Source: Eubacterium sp. CAG:841 (lineage in GTDB: Bacteria > Bacillota > Clostridia > Oscillospirales > CAG-272). From it: a stretch of DNA of 9,755 nucleotides. The translations under genes were made by a program, and so were the position numbers. The notes under the pieces are model-generated. The model was given only the letters and a program-made list of their open reading frames with translations, was not told the DNA's origin and ran no database searches. Shown one piece after another: positions 1 to 5,288 of this stretch (its first letter is position 1; each line of letters begins with the position of its first letter). Where the stretch lies: positions 90,816 to 100,570 of the forward strand of contig FR898226.1 in the NCBI GenBank assembly GCA_000437375.1, in the 5' to 3' direction.

Positions 1-68
1 CCATTCAGACAACCGCCGCTTATGTTTATGTTGTTTTTGTAAATAATGAATAAATAAGCAAACCAAAC

Positions 69-97
69 TTGATTTTTTCGCTACTGTGTGATATAAT
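69..97 (+). promoter_or_regulatory. Promoter of the DtxR-like repressor gene
   Basis: A TTGATT -35 box (69-74) and a perfect TATAAT -10 box (92-97) are separated by exactly 17 bases, matching a vegetative sigma-A promoter. Transcription would begin near 103-104, about 28 bases before the ATG at 132. This also rules out the in-frame TTG at 69 as a start codon, because it lies in the -35 box. Confidence 0.75.
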
Positions 98-131
98 TAA
101 TCAAATAATAATTTTGAATCGAGAAAAGGTT

Positions 132-509
132 ATGGCAAAGATCCAGGAATCAGGCGAGATGTATCTTGAAACGATATATGTGTTATCAAAAAAAGGACCT
201 GTACGTTCTACAGATGTGGCGGAACACATGGGGTATTCAAAACCGAGCATAAGCCGTGCTGTGGGATTGCTTAAAAGCAGCGGGTATCTGCTCATGGACA
301 AAGAAGGATACCTTACTCTTACAGATACGGGGCTTGCGATAGCTACAAAAATTTATGAACGACATATTTTCCTTTCGGAATTTCTTGTAAAGCTTGGTGT
401 TGATAAAGATGTTGCCGCAGCGGACGCCTGCAAGATAGAGCACGTTATAAGCGAAGAATCGTTTGAAGCGATAAAAAAGCATGTGAAGGACAATCAGAAT
501 AACAGATAA
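132..509 (+). CDS. DtxR/IdeR-family metal-dependent transcriptional repressor, short form
   Basis: This 125-residue protein is a metal-sensing DNA-binding repressor that probably controls iron or manganese uptake genes. An N-terminal winged helix (about 1-65, with the GYSKPSISRAV recognition region) is followed by the metal-binding dimerisation domain (about 66-120). Primary-site ligands can be seen: Met10, Cys100, Glu103 and His104 (the C-x-x-E-H motif). Cys rather than the Glu of Bacillus MntR points to a DtxR/IdeR-like iron site, which is an inference. The second site is incomplete: His78 is kept, but Ser82 and Ala96 sit where DtxR has Glu83 and His98. The C-terminal SH3-like domain of DtxR is absent, as in MntR-length relatives. 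I chose the ATG at 132 because AAAAGG precedes it and the predicted transcript starts near 104. It is monocistronic, with no target transporter gene in the window. The regulated metal is uncertain. Confidence 0.85.
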   Translation: MAKIQESGEMYLETIYVLSKKGPVRSTDVAEHMGYSKPSISRAVGLLKSSGYLLMDKEGYLTLTDTGLAIATKIYERHIFLSEFLVKLGVDKDVAAADACKIEHVISEESFEAIKKHVKDNQNNR

Positions 510-515
510 AAAAAT

Positions 516-548
516 AACCCGAAGGTGTAAAAACCTATCGGGTTTTTT
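516..548. terminator. Bidirectional intrinsic terminator
   Basis: An inverted repeat pairs AACCCGA-AGGT (516-526) with ACCT-A-TCGGGTT (533-544), with one bulged A and a 6-base loop. On the plus strand it runs into six T (543-548). Read on the minus strand it is followed by a T-rich tract, the complement of the A-rich run at 508-515. It lies between the converging repressor and hydrolase genes, so it can end transcription from both sides. Confidence 0.85.
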
Positions 549-569
549 ATTTTGCAAAATGATGTAAGT

Positions 570-1169
570 TCAGACAGATGATTTTATCCAATCATCGAGA
601 AAATGCATCTGCTCGTCCGTGTGAAACCAATGCTCTCCGTCTTTCATTACCGTAAGAGACGCGCCGATTTTGTGAGCGAATGCAGACATGGTTTCAAATG
701 AAGTCAGGTCGTCGGATTCGCCGTATAAAATGCTGGTAGGAATATCCCACGTCAAAGGATGCTCACGCACATAACAAAGATATTCCCATGATAAAGTTTC
801 TCCGAAACCGGCGTGGATTTCTTTTTTCTGACGCAACTCATCTTCGGTTACATTCGCTTGTATCATCATACTGTTTATAAGCTTTTCCATATCTACAATC
901 GGAGAGATGAACAGCGCTTTTTCAATATGTTTTCCGGAAAGAGAATTCATTGCAAAAAATGCGCCGATGCTGTTGGCAACAACAATTACAGAATCATATA
1001 CATTGCTGTACAAATCAAAAAACTCGGAAAATTCTTTTTTTGCTTCCTGCGGAGTTTGGGATTTGTAATCAAATCCTATGACGGCACTGTTGTTAAAAAG
1101 CGGTTTATAATGTTCTGCTTCGATAGCATTTCCGTCTTTTCCGTGTATATATATTACCAAACGATTCAT
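570..1169 (-). CDS. Small alpha/beta-hydrolase, substrate unknown
   Basis: This 199-residue cytosolic protein has an alpha/beta-hydrolase fold with a complete apparent triad. Ser67 is in a nucleophile elbow reading ANSIG, a variant of GxSxG with Ala first. An acid, Asp153 or Asp154, lies in YGESDD, and His180 in GEHWF. His9-Gly10 after the first strand (LVIYIHG) fits the oxyanion position. There is no signal peptide. The length fits the small serine hydrolases of the RBBP9/YdeN or dienelactone-hydrolase kind, but the substrate cannot be read from sequence. An AGAGGT ribosome site lies 8 bases before the ATG. It follows the ABC ATPase gene by 54 bases, with no clear terminator or promoter between them, so it is probably the last gene of the regulator-transporter unit. 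A link between its substrate and the imported compound is possible but unproven. Confidence 0.8.
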   Translation of the reverse strand: MNRLVIYIHGKDGNAIEAEHYKPLFNNSAVIGFDYKSQTPQEAKKEFSEFFDLYSNVYDSVIVVANSIGAFFAMNSLSGKHIEKALFISPIVDMEKLINSMMIQANVTEDELRQKKEIHAGFGETLSWEYLCYVREHPLTWDIPTSILYGESDDLTSFETMSAFAHKIGASLTVMKDGEHWFHTDEQMHFLDDWIKSSV

Positions 1170-1223
1170 TTAAGTTTACCTCTAATTAAAATACTTGATG
1201 GAAAAGACTTTGTGATCTTCAAA

Positions 1224-1811
1224 TTACAGCAAAATTCCTTCCTGCAAGGTAAGCACTTTGTCGGAAAGGGCTTTTGCTTCTTCTTCGCTATGCGTTACAA
1301 TTACGGCGCATTTGCCGTTCAGATAGGCTTTTAGAAGCGAAATGACGGAGGTTTTGGTTGCCGTGTCAAGTCCGCGAAGCGGCTCGTCGAGAAGGCAGAT
1401 ATTTCTGTCGGAGGCAATAAGTCTTGCCAGCGATACCCTTTGAGCCATGCCGCTTGAAAGTTCCGACGGGAGTTTGAGAGCAACATCTCCGAGCCCGAGC
1501 GCCGATAGTATTTCGGAGGCTTTTTTTGTATTTTCCAAGCTGTCTTTCCCGCTCATGACGCATGTTACGTTTTCAATTACCGACACGCTTTCAAACAGGC
1601 GCGGTTCGGCAAACGAAAATGCGATATCGCTGTCGGTACGTACAGTTCCTGCGTCCGGTTTCTCAAGTCCTGCGATTATACGCAGAAGAGTCGTTTTTCC
1701 GGAACCCGATTTTCCCATTACGGCTACGGTTTCGTTTCCTACCGAAAGCGAAAGTCCTTTAAGAACAACATTTTTTCCGTAGTTTTTTGATATGTTTTCT
1801 ATATTTATCAT
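1224..1811 (-). CDS. ABC transporter ATP-binding protein, NitT/TauT (SsuB/TauB) type
   Basis: This 195-residue protein is the nucleotide-binding subunit of the importer; it would hydrolyse ATP at the cytoplasmic face of the permease. Visible motifs are Walker A GKSGSGKTT (33-41), an ABC signature written LSSGM (118-122, usually LSGGM), Walker B ICLLDE (138-143, catalytic Glu143), a D-loop region GLD, and H-loop His174 in VTHSEEEA. The Q-loop is abnormal: FAEPRLF has Ala68 where the family has Gln in FQEPRLL. At 195 residues it is shorter than typical SsuB/TauB proteins (about 240-255) and ends soon after the H-loop, so there is no C-terminal regulatory extension. The start overlaps the permease stop in ATGA, with a GGCGGTGA ribosome site inside the permease gene. 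The specificity resides in the binding protein and is unknown. Confidence 0.9.
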   Translation of the reverse strand: MINIENISKNYGKNVVLKGLSLSVGNETVAVMGKSGSGKTTLLRIIAGLEKPDAGTVRTDSDIAFSFAEPRLFESVSVIENVTCVMSGKDSLENTKKASEILSALGLGDVALKLPSELSSGMAQRVSLARLIASDRNICLLDEPLRGLDTATKTSVISLLKAYLNGKCAVIVTHSEEEAKALSDKVLTLQEGILL

Positions 1812-2569
1812 AACACAGCTTCACCGCCTTTGCAAAGCTTTCCGAGTGCAAGAATGATTATTTTTTCGATAATAACGCTGAGTATTATAATTACAGCGGT
1901 AAGTGCAAATAATTCTTCGGATTCAAGATATATTTTGGCACTGTAAAGCATTGTGCCTATAGAGCTTTTCGGAACGCATATTACTTCTGCCGCTATGCCC
2001 GCTTTCCATGCAAGACCGAGAGCTGAACGACATCCGGCGTAAAAATAGGGAAGTGCTGACGGTAAATATAAAAGCTTAAGCTTCTTTGATGAAGTGAAAT
2101 TATATATTTCCGCTACTTCCATTTTGTCGGCAGGAACAGACTCTATTCCTTTTCTTATATTCATAAAAACTATCGGAATGACCATAAGAGCGGAGGCGAG
2201 CATAGGAACAATGTTTTTAGAAAAAATAAAAAGCATAACAATTATGACAGAAGCCACGGGAGTTGCTTTTATAACTTCAATGGCAGGGGAAATTACGACT
2301 CCGAACAGCTTTATTGTTTTTGAAAGCACGGCAAGTAACACGCCGATTATTATTCCTGCCGAAAGTCCTGCAAATATATAAGCAACGGATCTGCCACAGG
2401 CTATATAAAAATTCTTGGTTTTGAGCAGGCGCAGCAACGCTTTAAGCACCTCCGGAGGGGAGGGGAGAATGACCGACTTTGATATTATCAGCGCGATCAT
2501 CTCCCATACGAGTATCCAGAACAGAAATACGCCGATGCCTGTTATAAGTTTTTTTACCTTAGGACTCAT
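1808..2569 (-). CDS. ABC transporter permease, NitT/TauT (SsuC/TauC) type
   Basis: This 253-residue membrane protein forms the translocation path, presumably as a homodimer. About six hydrophobic segments can be seen, near residues 8-29, 56-83, 88-118, 121-140, 172-197 and 219-245. The cytoplasmic coupling loop lies at about 151-175. It keeps Glu151, Ala153 and the later Leu-Pro (169-170, in YLPSALPYFYAG), followed by the ALGLAW segment (183-188) typical of SsuC/TauC permeases. The canonical EAA-x3-G pattern is degraded: it reads EVAEIYN, with Asn157 at the usual Gly. The gene starts in an ATGA overlap with the binding-protein gene and ends in an ATGA overlap with the ATPase gene, implying translational coupling and a fixed subunit ratio. 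No specificity can be read from the permease itself. Confidence 0.92.
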   Translation of the reverse strand: MSPKVKKLITGIGVFLFWILVWEMIALIISKSVILPSPPEVLKALLRLLKTKNFYIACGRSVAYIFAGLSAGIIIGVLLAVLSKTIKLFGVVISPAIEVIKATPVASVIIVMLFIFSKNIVPMLASALMVIPIVFMNIRKGIESVPADKMEVAEIYNFTSSKKLKLLYLPSALPYFYAGCRSALGLAWKAGIAAEVICVPKSSIGTMLYSAKIYLESEELFALTAVIIILSVIIEKIIILALGKLCKGGEAVL

Positions 2570-3546
2570 TTGACTTCTATTGATTTGTAGAAGTCATCGG
2601 ACGGGAGTTTGCCGCCGACAGACGACGGGTTAGCCTTGTAAAGTACATCGAGCATTCCTTTCATTGCGGCAACGCCTTCGTCTCCCGAAATTGCGCTGAT
2701 GTTACAATTGGGAATAGCCTTTTTGGCAACGGCTGCTTTGGGAACTATTCCGTATTTTTCGCAGTATGAAGCACCTGTGTCCACGTCGGAATTTATTACA
2801 TCGACTGATTTTTTGTATTCGGAAAGGAACGTCTTTACTGCTTCGGGATGTTCGCTGTAAAACTTGTTTGAAACTACAAGAACGCCCTGAACGAGTGTGG
2901 TATCACTTACTTTGTCCCATTCTTCGGTGAGATCGAGAGCTATTCGGAGATCGCCTGTCTTCTGAAGGAGCGCGCTTGTCACATTAGGCTCCGGAAGAAC
3001 GCCGATTGAAACCGTATTTGCGGCGAGTTTGGAAGCAAGTTCTGCATGATCGGAAAGATATTCGACCGTTACATCTTCTCCGACTTTAAGACCGTTTTTC
3101 TCAAGAACGAAGTTGAGGGCATATTCGGGAGTTGCCCCCTGACCTGTCGAGTATATCGTTTTGCCTTTGAGGTCGGCAACGGAATTTATAGTATTTCCGT
3201 TTTCGAGGACGTAAAGTACGCCGAGAGTGGCTACACCGATAAAGCTCATATCAGCACCTTTATTGAAAAGCACGGACGCAAGATTTACGGGAAGAGCGGC
3301 GATATCGAAATTGCCCGCTATTACCGTTGCCTGCGCTTCTGCGGGTGCGGATGCGAGAGAGAAGGTATAGTTATTCTGAGTCGTGCCGTTTTCATTTTCG
3401 GCCATAAGAGAAGCCATTCCCATTCCCGTAGGACCTTTGAGTGCTGTTATGCGCACGTCTGTTCTTTCTACGGGAGTCTTTTCTTTGCAGGCAACAAAGC
3501 AAAAGCAGAGAAGTGACGCCATTACAATTGCAATAATTTTTTTCAT
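2566..3546 (-). CDS. Lipoprotein substrate-binding protein of the ABC importer (NMT1/SsuA-like)
   Basis: This 326-residue extracytoplasmic receptor has a lipoprotein signal: Lys2-Lys3, a hydrophobic core, then the lipobox FVAC, with lipidation expected at Cys20. The remainder looks like a type 2 periplasmic-binding fold. A first strand leads into KGPTGMGMASLM (37-48), the phase GNFDIAALPVNLASVL (78-93) is the usual receptor turn, and DLKGKTIYSTGQGATPEY (125-142) starts the ligand-facing helix of the second lobe. These features match the NMT1/SsuA/TauA group that binds nitrate, sulphonates, pyrimidine precursors or related small anions and heterocycles; which one applies here is unknown. It sits 21 bases after the Crp/Fnr-like gene with an AGAGGT ribosome site 4 bases before the ATG, and overlaps the permease gene by 4 bases, so regulator and transporter are very likely co-transcribed. 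Confidence 0.9.
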   Translation of the reverse strand: MKKIIAIVMASLLCFCFVACKEKTPVERTDVRITALKGPTGMGMASLMAENENGTTQNNYTFSLASAPAEAQATVIAGNFDIAALPVNLASVLFNKGADMSFIGVATLGVLYVLENGNTINSVADLKGKTIYSTGQGATPEYALNFVLEKNGLKVGEDVTVEYLSDHAELASKLAANTVSIGVLPEPNVTSALLQKTGDLRIALDLTEEWDKVSDTTLVQGVLVVSNKFYSEHPEAVKTFLSEYKKSVDVINSDVDTGASYCEKYGIVPKAAVAKKAIPNCNISAISGDEGVAAMKGMLDVLYKANPSSVGGKLPSDDFYKSIEVK

Positions 3547-3561
3547 TTGTACCTCTTTTCT

Positions 3562-3576
3562 GTCAGATCATCTGAC
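3562..3576. repeat. Perfect 15-base palindrome across the end of the Crp/Fnr-like gene
   Basis: GTCAGAT and ATCTGAC form perfect 7-base arms around one central base. The site covers the last codons and stop of the regulator gene and lies just ahead of the binding-protein ribosome site. A one-base loop cannot form an RNA hairpin, so if it is functional it would be a DNA-protein site. No promoter elements adjoin it, and chance is a real alternative. Confidence 0.3.
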
Positions 3577-4218
3577 GCTTTTAAGAATATCTTCAGAGAG
3601 AATTAAGACCGTTCCTTCCGAATACTTGATTGCACCGAGATTTTCAAGCGATTCGAGTGAGCGATAAACGGAAGTTCTTCCTATACCGAGCTTTTTCGAA
3701 AGGCGTGAAACGTTGAGCTCAAAACTTTGGCTTCTTTCCTCAAGCATGGCGGTCGCCACAGCAGAGTCTGCATTTTTTGCAGTGAACGCGCTGATTTTTC
3801 TGTTGAGAAAGCGTATTCTGTCCGAAAGAAAGGATATATACGCAAGTGCAACTTGTGAATCAGAGGTGATAAGTTCCTTTACTTTGCTTTCGCTGACGAA
3901 CAGCACATCGGATGCGGTTTTTGATATTACGGTGCTGACATAGCCGCTGTCTTTTCCGAAAAGCGCTGCTGCACCGAACATATCTCCGTGCGAAAGAGTG
4001 TTCAGTCTTACGCGTCGGTTTCCCGTTTCGCCATAGACTTCAACTTTTCCGGAAACAATTATACCAAGATTTTTTTCAAAGCTTTCGGCAGAGTATATAA
4101 GTTCACCGGGATTGAAATGCTTTGGAGAGCAGGAAAGAAGCTCTTTGTATGTGGCATCAGACGCTTTCGAAAATACATCGCAAGAGTCTAGTGCGGAAAT
4201 AATTTTTTTGTCGGTCAT
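3568..4218 (-). CDS. Crp/Fnr-family transcriptional regulator, probable local regulator of the ABC importer
   Basis: This 216-residue one-component regulator has an N-terminal cyclic-nucleotide-binding-type beta barrel (about 15-110, with GELIYSAES and the FGAAALFG turn), a long dimer helix (about 115-150), and a C-terminal winged helix (about 165-216) whose recognition helix is GRTSVYRSLESL (180-191). The effector is unknown. Only Cys13 and Cys30 are present, too few for an FNR 4Fe-4S cluster, and the turn has Ala where CRP has the ribose-binding Glu72 and no Arg-Ser pair, so cAMP is unlikely. The ATG at 4218 is the start: GGAGG (4225-4229) lies 5 bases upstream, whereas the in-frame TTG at 4230 abuts that ribosome site. 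It is the first gene of the transporter unit and has an inverted-repeat operator at its own transcription start, which suggests negative autoregulation. Confidence 0.88.
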   Translation of the reverse strand: MTDKKIISALDSCDVFSKASDATYKELLSCSPKHFNPGELIYSAESFEKNLGIIVSGKVEVYGETGNRRVRLNTLSHGDMFGAAALFGKDSGYVSTVISKTASDVLFVSESKVKELITSDSQVALAYISFLSDRIRFLNRKISAFTAKNADSAVATAMLEERSQSFELNVSRLSKKLGIGRTSVYRSLESLENLGAIKYSEGTVLILSEDILKSVR

Positions 4219-4233
4219 AATATCCTCCAAAAG

Positions 4234-4249
4234 TGTTCTATTTGGAACA
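4234..4249. promoter_or_regulatory. Probable operator, TGTTC-N6-GAACA
   Basis: A perfect 5-base inverted repeat with a 6-base spacer, the same 16-base geometry as the CRP site TGTGA-N6-TCACA. It spans about +1 to +16 relative to the predicted start of the Crp/Fnr-like transcript, a position from which a bound dimer would block initiation. That the adjacent regulator binds it is an inference. Confidence 0.6.
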
Positions 4250-4254
4250 GTTTT

Positions 4255-4283
4255 ATGATATCACATCTGTCTTTCTTTGTCAA
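4255..4283 (-). promoter_or_regulatory. Strong promoter of the regulator-transporter unit
   Basis: On the minus strand a perfect TTGACA -35 box (4278-4283) and TATCAT -10 box (4255-4260, five of six consensus bases) are spaced by 17 bases. A TG one base upstream of the -10 box adds an extended -10. Transcription should start near 4248-4249, giving a leader of about 30 bases to the ATG at 4218. Confidence 0.85.
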
Positions 4284-4312
4284 TAAATTTTCTGATATTT
4301 TTCCGAAATATA

Positions 4313-4341
4313 TACACAAGCGCAAATATATTTGATATAAT
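4313..4341 (+). promoter_or_regulatory. Promoter of the murB-whiA-dnaE operon
   Basis: A perfect TATAAT -10 box (4336-4341) has a weak -35 match, TACACA (4313-4318, four of six), 17 bases upstream. The predicted start is near 4348, about 18 bases ahead of the murB ribosome site. It is divergent from the promoter at 4255-4283; the operator at 4234-4249 lies about 100 bases upstream of this start. Confidence 0.6.
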
Positions 4342-4365
4342 GATATATGTAAAAAACTGTTTTTC

Positions 4366-4373
4366 GGAGGTGA
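4366..4373 (+). promoter_or_regulatory. murB: Ribosome binding site that sets the murB start
   Basis: GGAGGTGA is a near-complete Shine-Dalgarno sequence. The only in-frame start-like codon at normal distance is CTG at 4379, 5 bases downstream. The nearest ATG in frame, 4403, is 29 bases away. Confidence 0.75.
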
Positions 4374-4378
4374 TTTTC

Positions 4379-5275
4379 CTGAATACACAATATATTTGTG
4401 AGATGAACGGCAATTTCCGAACAGAAACCGACGTGTTTTTCTCGGAAAAATGCTCATTCCGAGTGGGTGGGAAAATCGGACTTTGTGTTTTTCCGTCAAA
4501 TGAGGAAGAGCTTATATACGCTGTTAAAAAGGCTGAAGAGTATGGAGAAAAATATATTGTTCTCGGGAATATGACAAATATTCTTCCATCCGATGATACA
4601 TATGACGGAACCGTTATAGTGACGTCCGAAATGCAGAAAATGCGTTTTGACGGCAACTTCGTTTTTGCCGAAGCAGGCGCTCCGCTTACCAGGCTTTCTT
4701 TATTATCAGCAAGGCAAGGACTTTCGGGACTTGAATTTGCCTATGGAATTCCGGGAAGTTTGGGTGGAGCCGTTTATATGAACGCCGGAGCTTACGGAGG
4801 ATGTATGGCTGATGTTCTGACATCGGTTACGGCATACGATCCTAAAAGCGGAGTTGTATCGGACTATACTGCGGACGAGTGCAAGTTTGGATACCGTAAT
4901 AGCAGGTTCCGTCACAGCGGAGAGATAATACTTTCGGCAAGGTTTGAACTGAAGCGCGGAAACGCTGATGAAATAATCTCCGAATGTGAAAAAAATATGT
5001 CGGCACGCAGGGAAAAGCAGCCGCTTGATAAGCCGAGTGCGGGAAGTACGTTCCGCCGCCCCACAGGATATTATGCAGGAGCGCTTATAGAAGCTTCGGG
5101 ATTTAAAGGAATGAGGTGCGGAGGAGCGCAGGTTTCCGAAAAGCATGCAGGATTTATTATCAATGCCGAAAATGCTTCAAGCGCCGATATAGCGGAAATA
5201 ATAGAACGCATAAAAAACAAAGTCTACAAAGACTCCGGCGTTATGCTGGAGGAGGAAATAATATATATAAAATGA
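4379..5275 (+). CDS. murB: UDP-N-acetylenolpyruvoylglucosamine reductase (MurB)
   Basis: MurB reduces UDP-GlcNAc-enolpyruvate to UDP-MurNAc with FAD and NADPH, the second committed step of cytoplasmic peptidoglycan precursor synthesis. From CTG 4379 it has 298 residues; from ATG 4403, 290. The FAD domain starts at SFRVGG (26-31) and includes LGNMTNIL (62-69, usually LGxGSNLL) and GIPGSLGGAVYMNAGAYGG (123-141). YRNSRF (172-177) precedes the catalytic segment AGSTFRRP with the proton-donor Ser223. GGAQVSEKHAGFIIN (248-262) and the terminal Glu293 in LEEEI complete the active site. The layout fits the shorter type II MurB. Starts at TTG 4277 and ATG 4340 lie upstream of the predicted transcription start, so the strong ribosome site favours CTG 4379, though ATG 4403 cannot be excluded. 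It is first gene of an operon with whiA 13 bases on. Confidence 0.9.
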   Translation: MNTQYICEMNGNFRTETDVFFSEKCSFRVGGKIGLCVFPSNEEELIYAVKKAEEYGEKYIVLGNMTNILPSDDTYDGTVIVTSEMQKMRFDGNFVFAEAGAPLTRLSLLSARQGLSGLEFAYGIPGSLGGAVYMNAGAYGGCMADVLTSVTAYDPKSGVVSDYTADECKFGYRNSRFRHSGEIILSARFELKRGNADEIISECEKNMSARREKQPLDKPSAGSTFRRPTGYYAGALIEASGFKGMRCGGAQVSEKHAGFIINAENASSADIAEIIERIKNKVYKDSGVMLEEEIIYIK

Positions 5276-5288
5276 GGTTTTAGAGACT

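Noticed and set aside
89..103. Possible operator TGAT-N7-ATCA over the -10 box of the DtxR-like gene
   Set aside because: Only 4-base arms in an AT-rich stretch; expected by chance and unlike known DtxR or MntR boxes.
69..131. N-terminal extension of the DtxR-like repressor from a TTG at 69
   Set aside because: The TTG is part of the -35 box and the stretch contains the TATAAT box; the family's conserved N-terminus begins at ATG 132.
1170..1223. Possible terminator or separate promoter between the ATPase and hydrolase genes
   Set aside because: Only a 4-base stem without a T-run and no -35/-10 pair with good spacing was found, so the hydrolase is treated as part of the unit with moderate confidence.
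813..1334. 173-codon plus-strand open frame opposite the hydrolase and ATPase genes
   Set aside because: It is antisense to two genes with clear family motifs, crosses their boundary, has low-complexity Phe/Tyr-rich translation and no ribosome site.
3568..4218. Naming the regulator FNR, CRP or HcpR
   Set aside because: It has only two cysteines, lacks the CRP ribose-binding Glu and Arg-Ser pair, and its putative site TGTTC-N6-GAACA does not match their known sites.
4219..4230. Start of the Crp/Fnr-like protein at TTG 4230
   Set aside because: It abuts the GGAGG ribosome site that serves the ATG at 4218; the additional four residues are encoded by the Shine-Dalgarno region.
4277..4378. Longer MurB starting at TTG 4277 or ATG 4340
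   Set aside because: This region holds both divergent promoters; ATG 4340 overlaps the -10 box of the murB promoter and neither has a ribosome site.
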